A stretch of 64,000 nt of DNA, from NCBI RefSeq assembly GCF_002237555.1, contig NZ_CP022540.1:3167001-3231000 (forward strand). The letters are read 5' to 3'. The position numbers were made by a program, and so were the translations under genes. This document shows, piece after piece, positions 38,533 to 47,464 of this stretch. The notes beneath the pieces are model-generated. The model had not been told where the DNA came from. It did not search any database and saw only the letters and a program-made list of their open reading frames with translations. This stretch comes from Antarctobacter heliothermus. Its GTDB lineage: Bacteria > Pseudomonadota > Alphaproteobacteria > Rhodobacterales > Rhodobacteraceae. Numbering within the stretch: position 1 is the stretch's first letter; every line of letters begins with the position of its first letter.

Positions 38533-38963
38533 CCCAGCACCTCAACGTCGGTGCGGCTGCGCAACTCCAATCCATCGGTGCAGGCCGCTGCGGGAATTCC
38601 GTCCCCGGTGCAGGTCTCGGCCCCATTGACCAGCAGACGGCCTAGTCCGGCACATGCGAGACCCGTCAGTGTAAACTGCCGGACCCGTGGTCGGGCGGAG
38701 GGCAGGGCACCGAAATCAAACAACGTCAGGCGATCGACGCGGCCTTCGGTGTCGAACAAAACCGCTTCATAGACGGCTTGTTCGATGTCCGTGGGGTGGC
38801 CGTTCTGCACAAGAAAACTGATCCGGCAGGCCCCTTCGATCGGTTCCAGCGCGTTGAGTTCAATTGAAATATGCGCGCCCTGCGCATCCTGAGCAAAACT
38901 GGGCCCGGCCACCGTCGCGGCGGCCAGACACAGGGCACAAGCAAGTTTCGTGTAAGCGGACAT
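38529..38963 (-). CDS. secreted hypothetical protein upstream of exbB
   Basis: 144 aa with a signal peptide (MSAYTKLACALCLAAATVAG, cleavage near SFA-QD). The mature part has four cysteines, probably two disulfides, and a beta-rich pattern. GAGGCTGGGGAA precedes the ATG. I do not recognise the family beyond its position at the head of an exbB-exbD-exbD-tonB unit; a periplasmic accessory role in TonB-dependent uptake is inferred. The 157 bp upstream hold no evident gene and may contain a second promoter. Confidence 0.75.
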   Translation of the reverse strand: MSAYTKLACALCLAAATVAGPSFAQDAQGAHISIELNALEPIEGACRISFLVQNGHPTDIEQAVYEAVLFDTEGRVDRLTLFDFGALPSARPRVRQFTLTGLACAGLGRLLVNGAETCTGDGIPAAACTDGLELRSRTDVEVLG

Positions 38964-39120
38964 TTCCCCAGCCTCTCATAACCTGAACGGTGATCTGGCT
39001 GAGGTCGAAACCCTTGCTGGATGCGTCGTGAATACCACCCGGAAGGACGGCTATCAATACCTGATGAATTCACTAAGTTTTGCAGAGTGCCCTTCGCAAA
39101 CACATCATGGAACTGCCCGC

Positions 39121-39435
39121 CTAGGCGTCGATTTTCTGGATCGACTTAAAGCCTTCGAACTTTGGCGCGCCCTCATGCAGCTTACGGGTTTGCCCTGCGC
39201 GAGCGTGGGACGCGCGAAAGGCGTCACTGGTTGTCCAGGCCCGGAAATGCTGTTCGCTTTCCCAAACGGTGTGCGACGCGTACAGAACCCGCCCTTCGTC
39301 CTCTGGGCCTTTGAGCATGTGGAACGCAACAAAGCCTTCCATGTCCGAAAGGCGGCTTTCGCGGGACAGCCACAGTTCTTCGAACTCGGCGGCATTTTCC
39401 AACGGCACAGTGAAACGGTTCATCGCCAGATACAT
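39121..39435 (-). CDS. IsdG-like haem-degrading monooxygenase (ABM superfamily)
   Basis: 104 aa dimeric alpha/beta-barrel protein of the antibiotic-biosynthesis-monooxygenase superfamily. Asn6, Trp67 and His77 fall at the positions of the Asn/Trp/His triad that defines IsdG-type haem oxygenases. With a haem importer directly upstream, opening of the haem ring to release iron is the best guess. The gene begins 11 bp after the ChaN-like gene ends. The triad and context support the call; no assay or homology score is available. Confidence 0.75.
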   Translation of the reverse strand: MYLAMNRFTVPLENAAEFEELWLSRESRLSDMEGFVAFHMLKGPEDEGRVLYASHTVWESEQHFRAWTTSDAFRASHARAGQTRKLHEGAPKFEGFKSIQKIDA

Positions 39436-39446
39436 AAGAAGGTTCC

Positions 39447-40196
39447 TTATTTGGATGTCAGGGAGGCACAGGGATCTTCGCGATCCACTGGCGGGACGAT
39501 TTGGACGTCGTCAAAAGGGGTGTCGCTGGCGGCCTCGACAAAGCCAGTCGCATGGGTTGTCACGTCAGGCGCGGCCAGCGCGATCAGCGCGGGCACAGCC
39601 CAATCGGTGCGCGCGTGGCCATTGCCTGCAATCACGGCAACAGGTGGCCCATAGGTGTTGAGCGCCTCCAGCGCCGCGCGGGCAAACACCGCGTCGCGAT
39701 AGCGTTGCACGTCGACCATTCCGGCCATCATCTCTAACGGCATGGCTTGGCAATGGGCCTCAAATTGCAGGGCCTGACGCGCAGCTTGCTGTTCGTCGGG
39801 CAAGGGCTGATCCAACCCAAATCGGGGTGCATCCGGTCCGAAAAGCGCAGCTGCTCCATCCCCATAAACGGCGCGGACGGCGTCGCGCGGGGCGGCGGCG
39901 CCAATGATCCGCGCGTCGCCGAGCGCATCAAAGATGGGGGCATAGATCGGAAAATCGCGCCACCCGCTGGCCTCCCATGCAGAGGCGATCTGTGTCCGGT
40001 CTGCATCTGCTTTCGCGGCCTCTTCGGCGGTCAGCATTTCAAAGACAACGGCTGTGGGGCGCAGGGCCGTCAGGGCGGCAGCCTGACCCAGATGGGCGTG
40101 TGGATTGTCATGGACCTCACCCAGAATGACGATATCTGCGGTGGGCTGGGCCAAGGCTGGTGTGGCAAGGCATATAAGCAGTGCGGCAAGACGCAT
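39447..40196 (-). CDS. ChaN-like haem-binding protein
   Basis: 249 aa. Short signal peptide (MRLAALLICLATPALA), then the ChaN-type domain: VILGEVHDNPHAHLGQAAAL at the start of the fold, GWRDFPIYAPIF in the middle, VAVIAGNGHARTDWAVP near the end. ChaN-family proteins bind haem at the outer membrane or in the periplasm and are iron-regulated. No lipobox cysteine follows the signal, so this one is probably soluble. It lies 11 bp downstream of hmuV. Confidence 0.82.
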   Translation of the reverse strand: MRLAALLICLATPALAQPTADIVILGEVHDNPHAHLGQAAALTALRPTAVVFEMLTAEEAAKADADRTQIASAWEASGWRDFPIYAPIFDALGDARIIGAAAPRDAVRAVYGDGAAALFGPDAPRFGLDQPLPDEQQAARQALQFEAHCQAMPLEMMAGMVDVQRYRDAVFARAALEALNTYGPPVAVIAGNGHARTDWAVPALIALAAPDVTTHATGFVEAASDTPFDDVQIVPPVDREDPCASLTSK

Positions 40197-40207
40197 TTGC
40201 GTTCCTT

Positions 40208-40993
40208 TCAGACAGTTGCTGCATGCGGCAAGATATAGGGGACACCGGCAGGCGGCGGGTCTGACACCCGCAGGTCACAGCCATAAGCGCGCGACAACGT
40301 CTCGTTCGTCAACACCTCAGCCGGGGGGCCAAAGGCCAACCGGTGTCCTTCGGCCAGTACCGCCACGCGGTCTGCATAGAGTGCGGTCAGGTTCAGATCA
40401 TGCATCACGGCGATCACACCGCCCCCGGCACGGGCAAAGGTTCGGGCGATTTCCATGACTTGCAACTGGTGAGCAATGTCGAGACTGGACACCGGCTCAT
40501 CCAGCAACAGCCAGCGCGGCTCTCCTTTTTCGATCGGCGACCAGACCTGCGCCAGAACGCGGGCCAGCATGACGCGCTGCGCCTCGCCTCCTGACAGTTC
40601 CTGAAAAGTGCGGTCCGCGTAGTGCGCCAGCCCGACCCGTGCCAAAGCCTGCATCGGCACCTCGGGACGGTCGCCAGCGGTGCCCGATTGCAGCCCAAGG
40701 CGCACGACCTCGATGACCGTAAACGTAAAGGCCAGCCGTGAGGCCTGTGGCAGCACGGCGCGTTGCGCCGCCAGTTCCCAGGGCTTCAGCGTCTCAATGT
40801 TGGTTCCATTCAGATGGACCGCGCCACGATAGGGCAGGGAGGCGGTGATGGCCCCAAGCAGGGTCGATTTGCCAGATCCGTTTGGACCGACGATGGCGGT
40901 CAACTCTCCGGCCTGAGCGGTCAGGTCAACGCCGCATAGCGCCTCGCGTTGACCGTAAGAGACGCGGATGCCTTCTGCGCTCAGGGTCTTCAT
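40208..40993 (-). CDS. hmuV: haem ABC transporter ATP-binding protein
   Basis: 261 aa ATPase of the haem importer. Walker A GPNGSGKSTLLG, signature LSGGEAQRVMLAR, Walker B WLLLDEPVSSLD and H-loop VMHDLNLTA are all intact. The YGQREAL segment and IEKGEPRWLLLDEP insertion are typical of HmuV. The start overlaps the hmuU stop by four bases. Confidence 0.95.
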   Translation of the reverse strand: MKTLSAEGIRVSYGQREALCGVDLTAQAGELTAIVGPNGSGKSTLLGAITASLPYRGAVHLNGTNIETLKPWELAAQRAVLPQASRLAFTFTVIEVVRLGLQSGTAGDRPEVPMQALARVGLAHYADRTFQELSGGEAQRVMLARVLAQVWSPIEKGEPRWLLLDEPVSSLDIAHQLQVMEIARTFARAGGGVIAVMHDLNLTALYADRVAVLAEGHRLAFGPPAEVLTNETLSRAYGCDLRVSDPPPAGVPYILPHAATV

Positions 40994-42054
40994 TCAACCA
41001 GCCCCCGACGTTTGAGCAAGATCCAGAGAAAGATCGGAGCGCCCAGCACGGCAGTGACGATGCCGATGGGTAGTTCGGCAGGTGCAATCACCACGCGGGC
41101 GATCACATCCGCAAGGATCAACAGCGTCGCCCCCAGCAGGGCCGAATTCAGCAACAGCGTCCGATGATCCGGCCCAGAGGCCAGTCGCAACAGATGCGGT
41201 ACGACAATGCCGATAAAGCCGATCCCGCCAGAGACCGCGACCGCCGCTCCGGTGGCGCCAGCAACAGACAGGATGGCGATGGATTTCATCCGCTGCACGT
41301 CGATGCCGATATGTGCTGCCGTCGCCTCACCCAAGGCCAAGCCGTTCAATCCGCGCCCCAACATCAGCGCTGTCCCAATCGCGAGCGCGATCATGGGGCC
41401 AGCCGCAAGGACCTTACCCCAGCTTGCCCCGGCCAGAGATCCCAAGCCCCAAAAGGTCAGATCGCGCAACTGCCGGTCATCGGCGATATAGACGAGGATT
41501 CCGGACAGCGCCCCGGCCAGTGCCCCCAGCGCGATCCCCGCCAGCAGCATGGTTGCGACAGAGGTCCGCCCGTGCCGCGTCGACACGCGGTATAGCAGAA
41601 TGGTCGATCCCCAACCGCCTAGAAAGGCCGCAAAGGGCGTCAGTTGATTGCCGGTCATGTCGATCACCCAAGCAGGCAAAAGCGTGCCCAGGACAATGGC
41701 AAGGATCGCGCCCAAACCCGCCCCGGCGCCTACGCCTACAATACCCGGATCAGCCAACGGGTTGCGGAACAACCCCTGCATCGCCGCGCCCGACACCGCC
41801 AGCGCAGCACCCACAAACACACCCATCGCAAGGCGGGGCAGGCGGATGTCGAACAGAACAACACGCTCCATCTGGCTGAGCGCTTGCCCTTGGACCAGTT
41901 TGGCAATCAGCGAAGTCAGCGTCACATCCGTTGCGCCGACCTGCAGGCTGGCGCCGCAGGCCAGCAAAAGGGCCCCCACGAGGGCCCAATGCAATTGGCG
42001 GGCGCGTGTTTGCCGGTCGGATGGCGCGACGTTTACATCGGTCATCGCCGCCAT
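40990..42054 (-). CDS. hmuU: haem ABC transporter permease
   Basis: 354 aa FecCD-family permease with about ten membrane helices. Family markers are RLPRLAMGVFVGAALAVSGAAMQGLFRNPLADPG in sections, GIALGALAGAL, and the ATPase-contact loop GEATAAHIGIDV. A second Met three codons in could also start the protein. It begins 3 bp after the hmuT stop. Moves haem through the inner membrane. Confidence 0.95.
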   Translation of the reverse strand: MAAMTDVNVAPSDRQTRARQLHWALVGALLLACGASLQVGATDVTLTSLIAKLVQGQALSQMERVVLFDIRLPRLAMGVFVGAALAVSGAAMQGLFRNPLADPGIVGVGAGAGLGAILAIVLGTLLPAWVIDMTGNQLTPFAAFLGGWGSTILLYRVSTRHGRTSVATMLLAGIALGALAGALSGILVYIADDRQLRDLTFWGLGSLAGASWGKVLAAGPMIALAIGTALMLGRGLNGLALGEATAAHIGIDVQRMKSIAILSVAGATGAAVAVSGGIGFIGIVVPHLLRLASGPDHRTLLLNSALLGATLLILADVIARVVIAPAELPIGIVTAVLGAPIFLWILLKRRGLVE

Positions 42055-42057
42055 GGG

Positions 42058-42954
42058 TCAGGCTCCATCGCCGTACAGAGCGGCGTTCAGGCTGCGGATG
42101 ACCTCGGCTGTGCGCGGCCCGAACCCCAACATCAACAACCCGTCCATTCGGATCGACGAGCGGGTCTGTGCTGCTGGTGTCAGCTTGATTGCGGGCATGG
42201 CAAACAATTCGTCATCGCTTGCCCCGTGGTCGCCGCCCCGGTCCATCGTCAGGATCACATCCGGCGCCGCAAGGCCAACCGCCTCATCGGTGATTTGCTT
42301 GTAGCCTTCGAACTCTGTCACCGCGTTCACGCCGCCCGCCATGCGGATCAGCGCATCCGCTGCCGTTCCACTGCCAGAGGCATTGATGCGGCCGCCTTGT
42401 GTCGACAGGACAAACAACACACGTTTCTTTTCACTGTCAGGACGGTCAGTATCGGCCAGTGCCGTCGCCATCGCAGTTTCAATCTCGGCGGCAAGGCCAT
42501 CAGCACGCTCTGGTACGCCAAGAGCGTCGCCAACGATTTCAATCTTCTGCAAGATACCTTCGGTGGTGAATGCGTCAGGCACTTCGACAAAGTTCACATT
42601 TGCAGCGCGGATCACGTCAAGCGCCTCGGGCGGGCCGGCACCTTCTTCCGACAGGATCAGGCTGGGTCCGACTGACAAAACCCCCTCAGGCGACAAGGCG
42701 CGCATATAGCCCACATCGGGCAAGTTGGTGACGTCGGGCGGATAGGTCGATGTGGTGTCGCGTGCCTTCAAACGGTGCTGTTGGCCAAGAGCCACCACGA
42801 TTTCCGTCACGGACCCACCGATGGACAGGACATCCGCATGAGGATTTTGAATGTCGGCGCTTTGCTGGGCGCTGACGGTCAGGGCGACAAACGCCCCGAA
42901 CATAGCTGTCATCAGCCCCATGGTGGCCGGTTTGGGTGTACGTCGGGATGTCAT
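42058..42954 (-). CDS. hmuT: haem-binding periplasmic protein
   Basis: 298 aa cluster-III binding protein. The N-terminal signal/anchor is LMTAMFGAFVALTVSAQQ. The domain starts VLSIGGSVTEIVVALGQQHRL, with LPDVGYMRALSPEGVLSV containing the tyrosine expected to ligate haem iron. Conserved LSTQGGRINASGSGTAADA follows. Four-base overlap with hmuS. Confidence 0.93.
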   Translation of the reverse strand: MTSRRTPKPATMGLMTAMFGAFVALTVSAQQSADIQNPHADVLSIGGSVTEIVVALGQQHRLKARDTTSTYPPDVTNLPDVGYMRALSPEGVLSVGPSLILSEEGAGPPEALDVIRAANVNFVEVPDAFTTEGILQKIEIVGDALGVPERADGLAAEIETAMATALADTDRPDSEKKRVLFVLSTQGGRINASGSGTAADALIRMAGGVNAVTEFEGYKQITDEAVGLAAPDVILTMDRGGDHGASDDELFAMPAIKLTPAAQTRSSIRMDGLLMLGFGPRTAEVIRSLNAALYGDGA

Positions 42955-44003
42955 GCCGGCACCTGCTCAAGCTCGGGCAGGGCGTCGACAATGGCACGCC
43001 ACGCGGGGCGGGAATCCCGGCCCTCTTTGCCCACGCCAAAGACCTGAAAGATGATCGCGCCATCTGCGTCAAAGGCTTCGACCGACACAGCCGGACCGCG
43101 CTGAGTGGGTTTTTCCACGGCCCAGACCTCGGCCACTTTGTCCAGACGCAGGTGCAGGTTGAACCGGGGGTCCATGACGTTCTGCCAAGGCCCCATGGCG
43201 CGCAAGTTCTTGATCGGCCCGGTGTGGATCTGGATACAGCCACGGTTGCCGACAAAGATCATCACCTCAATTCCCGACGCCTGTACCGCCTGCAGCATCG
43301 CATCAGCGGCATCGGTTGTCAGTTGGCGGACAAAGGGCGCCCCGGCGATCCGATAGGCCCCAAGACGGTTCATCTTCAGCTTGGAACAAAGCCGCAGGAA
43401 TTGATGGGTGTCGGTCAGGCGGGACCATTCTTCGCGCAGTGTATCGACCTTGTCCAAACGGGATTTTGCGCCTTCGACAGGCTTGCGCGGTTCGACGTCC
43501 TGGCCTTCGGACTGGTCGTCGACCGCAAGCTCTGCGACGATTTCGGCCCAGTCATCGTGATTGGATCCATCGCGCAGATGGATCTTGTGCATCGCATCCC
43601 CCGCCGCGTCGAAAATCTGCAAGGACCGGCGCGGACCTTTGTCCGTTTGAGTCTCTACTGCAAAGGCATGAACCCACTGGGACGGAAAGATGCGCAGATC
43701 GATGTCATCGGTCAGTGTCATCGCCGCATGTTCGCCGGGGTGGTAGTTGCCGTAGCTGCCAACCTTTTCATGTACACAGCCCGCGACACGGGTCAGGGCC
43801 ATGACCTCGCCCAGCCGTTCGGCGGCGGGGATGATCTGATCGGGATGCGCTGCGATGCGCGTGACCCCATGTCCGACGCGGGCCGCAACAAGCTGCGCCT
43901 CGGCGATGCCAAGCTGTTCCGCAGCGTCGCGGGCGCGCGTCTTGGGGTTGGCGGTCTCAAACGCGCGAATTTCTGCAGGCGTAGGAATGGGGTGCTCGGT
44001 CAT
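42951..44003 (-). CDS. hmuS: haemin-degrading factor HmuS/HemS
   Basis: 350 aa cytoplasmic protein made of two repeated HemS/ChuS-type domains. VMALTRVAGCVHEKVGSYGN contains the conserved haem-ligand His, and MIFVGNRGCIQIHTGPIKN marks the second half. It receives haem from HmuUV and may deliver or degrade it. The start is the ATG facing hmuR, 204 bp away, so both promoters share the region with the palindrome at 44098. Confidence 0.93.
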   Translation of the reverse strand: MTEHPIPTPAEIRAFETANPKTRARDAAEQLGIAEAQLVAARVGHGVTRIAAHPDQIIPAAERLGEVMALTRVAGCVHEKVGSYGNYHPGEHAAMTLTDDIDLRIFPSQWVHAFAVETQTDKGPRRSLQIFDAAGDAMHKIHLRDGSNHDDWAEIVAELAVDDQSEGQDVEPRKPVEGAKSRLDKVDTLREEWSRLTDTHQFLRLCSKLKMNRLGAYRIAGAPFVRQLTTDAADAMLQAVQASGIEVMIFVGNRGCIQIHTGPIKNLRAMGPWQNVMDPRFNLHLRLDKVAEVWAVEKPTQRGPAVSVEAFDADGAIIFQVFGVGKEGRDSRPAWRAIVDALPELEQVPA

Positions 44004-44097
44004 GGGGCATCCTCGGAAGTAAGGGGTGATGGATCCGATGGCTGCGCCCGAAAATCCCGGTGCGTGGCTGATTTGAATTACTTGACTGTTTTAGTCT

Positions 44098-44118
44098 GGT
44101 TGCAGTAACACTGCAACC
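44098..44118. promoter_or_regulatory. operator-like inverted repeat between hmuS and hmuR
   Basis: GGTTGCAGT-AAC-ACTGCAACC: perfect nine-base arms. It lies just downstream of a TTGACT hexamer (44082-44087) on the plus strand, where it would overlap the -10 region of hmuR. A binding site for an iron- or haem-responsive regulator is likely; it does not match the Irr ICE motif as I know it. Confidence 0.6.
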
Positions 44119-44207
44119 CGTAGCGAATAGGTTTCCCTCCCTTTCGCCAATAACTGCCGCGCCAGCCTTCGCAAGCTACGGCTCAAGACGCATGAAGGAT
44201 GGTGCAA

Positions 44208-46232
44208 ATGTTAACTCCCACGTTGCGCGGTACAACCGCGCTCGTATGTCTGTCGTTGGCCGCTCCGGCCGCTGCACAGGATGATCCCGGCTTTCTCGGC
44301 ACATTGATTTTGACCGCAGGTAAACGCGACCTGACCTTTGGCACCGCACTTCCCCGTACGGTGATCGACGAAGAAGAAATTCAGGATCGGCAGGCCAGCA
44401 CGGTCGCACAACTGTTCGATTCCGTTCCCGGCGTTACGCTGGTCAACGGCACGACACCACAAGGCTCGGGTATCAATATCCGAGGCTTTGGGGCCAATAC
44501 CACCTATGGGTCGGATCAAAAGATCGCCGTTCTTGTGGACGGAGCTGCCGTCGGTTCCGAAGAATTGTACCGCATCGGCACGCAATTGTTTACCGATCCG
44601 ATGCTGTATCGCAGCGCAGAGGTCCTGCGCGGCACTATTGGCAGCTTTGCCTATGGGTCGGGCATTGTTGGCGGGGTGGTCAAACTGGAAACCAAGGACG
44701 CCGCGGATTTTACCGATGGCATGCCCGGATTTGGTGGCGCGCAAACCTTCGAGTACAGCTCAAACGGCGACGGCATGGTCAGTTCCACCACTCTGGCGTG
44801 GATGCCGACAGAGCGGGCAGAGTTTCTGCTGAACTACACGATTCGCGATCAGGACGACCTGACAGCGGGCGACGGCAGCACCATCGGCAACAGCGCCTTC
44901 CGGACGCCGTCGGGTTTGGCCAAAGCGCGGTTTACCTTTGGCGAGGATGATTCCCATTCGCTGATGTTCAGCTATTCGCGCACCTTGGCCGACGATACAG
45001 ATGTGCCCTATGACCAATTCGACACCTCCGGGGGCATGTTTGGAAATGTGGACCGGGTGACCGATACCGCACAATCCGTCATCGAGTATCGGTACAACCC
45101 GGTCAGCGATTTGGTCGATCTACGGGCAAACCTGTCTTATGCGGACCAAAAGATTGACTACAGCTATGTCGCGGGCTCGTCGCCGCTGGAGGGCACTCCG
45201 ACCTTTCCGTTCCTTGTCGGCACTGTGAATGCTGACCAGCGCTATCAGACGACCAAATTCACCCTGTCAAACCGGGCCTTGTTTGAGACCGGCGTGATCG
45301 AGCATGACCTGTTGGCAGGTGCCGAGTGGATCAAGCGTGATCGCAAGGACAATGACGCTGCCGGGGCACCCGGCGGGACAGATCGTCGGTTCGCCATCTT
45401 TGCGGTCAACGAGATGAGCATCGGCGCCTTCACCGTGACGCCTGCGCTGCGGTATGAAACGTCCGAAGTCACCAGCGACGGTGTTTACGGCTCCTTCACG
45501 AATGATGCTTTGATGGGTGGGCTGGCTTTGGCCTATGACTTTGGCAACGGCGTGTCGGTCTTTGGCTCTGCCGCCTATACCGAAGGGCTGCCCATCATCG
45601 ACGATCTGGGCGCCAGTGCCACGGCGCTGTACCGAATGGACACAACGGAAAAGTCCCACACCTTTGAATTGGGTGCGGAATACAGCGGTACGGATCTGTT
45701 TGCTCAGGGCGATAGCCTGACGGTACGCGGCAACCTGTACAAGACCCAGCTGTGGGACATCACCAGCTTTACCGTTTCAGGGTCTACCTCTTTGAACCTT
45801 GATCGTGTTGAAACCAAAGGCTTTGAGCTTGAGGCATCCTATGGCATGGAAAGCGGCATTTATGTCGATCTCGCCGGTCATTTGGGCGAAGGGCGCGAAT
45901 ACAACCCTGATGGCAGAAGCTCCGTCTGGCGCAACGCGGGTGCCAGCCGTTTGCAGGTGGCCTTGGGCAAAAAGTGGGACGACAAGCTCGATCTGAGCTG
46001 GGAGGTCGTACACACAACGGACAAACGCGATTCTCTGGGGGCGGATCTGCCCGACGATACGGTGACCAACCTGCGCGCGACATGGCGGCCTGATCAAGGG
46101 TGGCTGAACGGCAGTGAGGTGCGCTTTGGCATCGAAAACGCGCTGGACGTAAACTATGTCAGCCATCTGGCGTCTCCGACCCGTCAGGCGCCGGGCCGAA
46201 CGTTCAAAGTGTCGCTGTCCAAGTCGTTCTAA
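44208..46232 (+). CDS. hmuR: TonB-dependent haem receptor
   Basis: 674 aa outer-membrane beta-barrel. Signal peptide MLTPTLRGTTALVCLSLAAP with cleavage near AAA-QD. A TonB-box-like LILTAGKRD precedes the plug (VAQLFDSVPGVTL, GINIRGFG, VEVLRG-like AEVLRGTIGSFAYGSG). The terminal strand ends in Phe (KVSLSKSF). The ATG at 44208 is preferred to 44199 because AAGGA sits 8 bp upstream of it. The canonical FRAP/NPNL haem-receptor motif is not obvious; the corresponding stretch reads AAYTEGLPIIDDLG. Divergent from hmuSTUV. Confidence 0.9.
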   Translation: MLTPTLRGTTALVCLSLAAPAAAQDDPGFLGTLILTAGKRDLTFGTALPRTVIDEEEIQDRQASTVAQLFDSVPGVTLVNGTTPQGSGINIRGFGANTTYGSDQKIAVLVDGAAVGSEELYRIGTQLFTDPMLYRSAEVLRGTIGSFAYGSGIVGGVVKLETKDAADFTDGMPGFGGAQTFEYSSNGDGMVSSTTLAWMPTERAEFLLNYTIRDQDDLTAGDGSTIGNSAFRTPSGLAKARFTFGEDDSHSLMFSYSRTLADDTDVPYDQFDTSGGMFGNVDRVTDTAQSVIEYRYNPVSDLVDLRANLSYADQKIDYSYVAGSSPLEGTPTFPFLVGTVNADQRYQTTKFTLSNRALFETGVIEHDLLAGAEWIKRDRKDNDAAGAPGGTDRRFAIFAVNEMSIGAFTVTPALRYETSEVTSDGVYGSFTNDALMGGLALAYDFGNGVSVFGSAAYTEGLPIIDDLGASATALYRMDTTEKSHTFELGAEYSGTDLFAQGDSLTVRGNLYKTQLWDITSFTVSGSTSLNLDRVETKGFELEASYGMESGIYVDLAGHLGEGREYNPDGRSSVWRNAGASRLQVALGKKWDDKLDLSWEVVHTTDKRDSLGADLPDDTVTNLRATWRPDQGWLNGSEVRFGIENALDVNYVSHLASPTRQAPGRTFKVSLSKSF

Positions 46233-46239
46233 GCAATCT

Positions 46240-46268
46240 CCCGGCACGGTCACGCGGATCGTGCCGGG
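46240..46268 (+). terminator. hairpin after hmuR
   Basis: CCCGGCACG / CGTGCCGGG with an 11-base loop, 8 bp beyond the stop. There is no T tract; it may terminate convergent transcripts from both sides inefficiently. Confidence 0.5.
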
Positions 46269-46567
46269 GGTAAAATGAACGAGGGACGGGCGGGGGGCAG
46301 ATCGGTGCGATGAGGTCTCATTCGGAAACCAACGTGATCAGGTTGATTGAGGCTCTGCCGTACTGAACCGATGTCATGGGCATCCATGTGATGGCCGCAG
46401 ATCCATAGACCACCACATTCGTCGGACGAAATGCCTCGGGCGACCTAGCGGTTGCGGCCCTTCCGATTGTCCCGATGTGATGGTCAGGAGAAAATGTTCC
46501 GTGGTGAGCAACTGAACGTGACCGATAAGGTAGCGTTTGGAAAGAAGCATGTTTTTACAGTTGGTTC
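46269..46567. other. gap between hmuR and the NicO gene
   Basis: About 300 bp without a supported gene. On the minus strand two overlapping frames stay open: one from an ATG near 46550 of about 58 codons, and another ending at 46318-46320 whose tail reads FRPTNVVVYGSAAITWMPM then TSVQYGRASINLITLVSE. The second looks protein-like but has no start, so a decayed gene is possible. Confidence 0.4.
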
Positions 46568-47464
46568 CTAGCCAGCCAGTTCAAGCATTGTCAGGCTGCC
46601 CCAGACGATCAGCCCCCCGGCAAGGATCTGCAGCACTGGCAGCACTTGGCTGACGACCAAGAGCTTGGCCACCGGGACAAGGCTCATCCTGCGGGCGGTG
46701 ACGGTCGACACCGCAACAAGACTGGTGAATACGGCCGTGCCCAGGCCCATCACAATCACAGCTGCAGCACCGGCGGTGCGGATATCCATCTGCCACGCAA
46801 TCACCAGCAGAAAAATCGCGCCAGTACAGGGGCGGATCGCGATACTGGCCACAAGCACGAATGCGTCTCTGAGCGAAGATAGCTTTGCGACGTCGCTGGG
46901 TGCTGGTCCATGTGCATGGCATCCGCAATGGTCGTGGTCGTGATCGTGATCGGCCTTTTGAAGGCCCAAAGCCTCCCTCTCTCTCCATAGACTCCGCCCC
47001 CCGCGCCAAACAAGAATGACGCCTATAGAGGCAATGGCAATGTAACTTGCCGGGGCCAAAACATCTTCTGCGAGCGTTGTCATGCGACGGGCGGATATCT
47101 CGACAAGGGCGAAACCGCCATAAACCAGAAGGATTGCCCAAAATGCCTGCAGGAGGCTGGAAACCAATGAGATGACAAGAAGCCGCGCCGTCGACACCGA
47201 CGAGCCAAGCCCAACGCCCCCGATAAGTGCCTTGCCATGGCCCGGGCCGACCGCATGGACGAACCCATAGCTGGCTGCGGCGAACAACAGGGTAAACAAG
47301 GCGCCGGGATCACCAGTGCGCAGGGCGCGAACCGCCCCGGCCATCTGGTTCTGGAAACCGCGTTGATGTCCTGCCGCCCAGCGCGCCACAGCGTCGAAAT
47401 CCACCGCCATGGAGATCGCGACCAAAGCGGCTAAAATCAGGCAAAACAACACGATTAATCGCAT
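46568..47464 (-). CDS. NicO/RcnA-type metal transporter
   Basis: 298 aa with six or seven membrane helices. The family metal motif is HAVGPGHGK (His70, His76), and a cytosolic or periplasmic His-rich loop (DHDHDHDHCGCHAHG, about residue 174) probably binds metal. NicO proteins move nickel or cobalt, some as exporters. In this zinc-starvation cluster the DUF1007 partner suggests a two-protein system. Overlaps the DUF1007 gene by ten bases. Last gene of the zinc cluster. Confidence 0.85.
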   Translation of the reverse strand: MRLIVLFCLILAALVAISMAVDFDAVARWAAGHQRGFQNQMAGAVRALRTGDPGALFTLLFAAASYGFVHAVGPGHGKALIGGVGLGSSVSTARLLVISLVSSLLQAFWAILLVYGGFALVEISARRMTTLAEDVLAPASYIAIASIGVILVWRGGRSLWREREALGLQKADHDHDHDHCGCHAHGPAPSDVAKLSSLRDAFVLVASIAIRPCTGAIFLLVIAWQMDIRTAGAAAVIVMGLGTAVFTSLVAVSTVTARRMSLVPVAKLLVVSQVLPVLQILAGGLIVWGSLTMLELAG

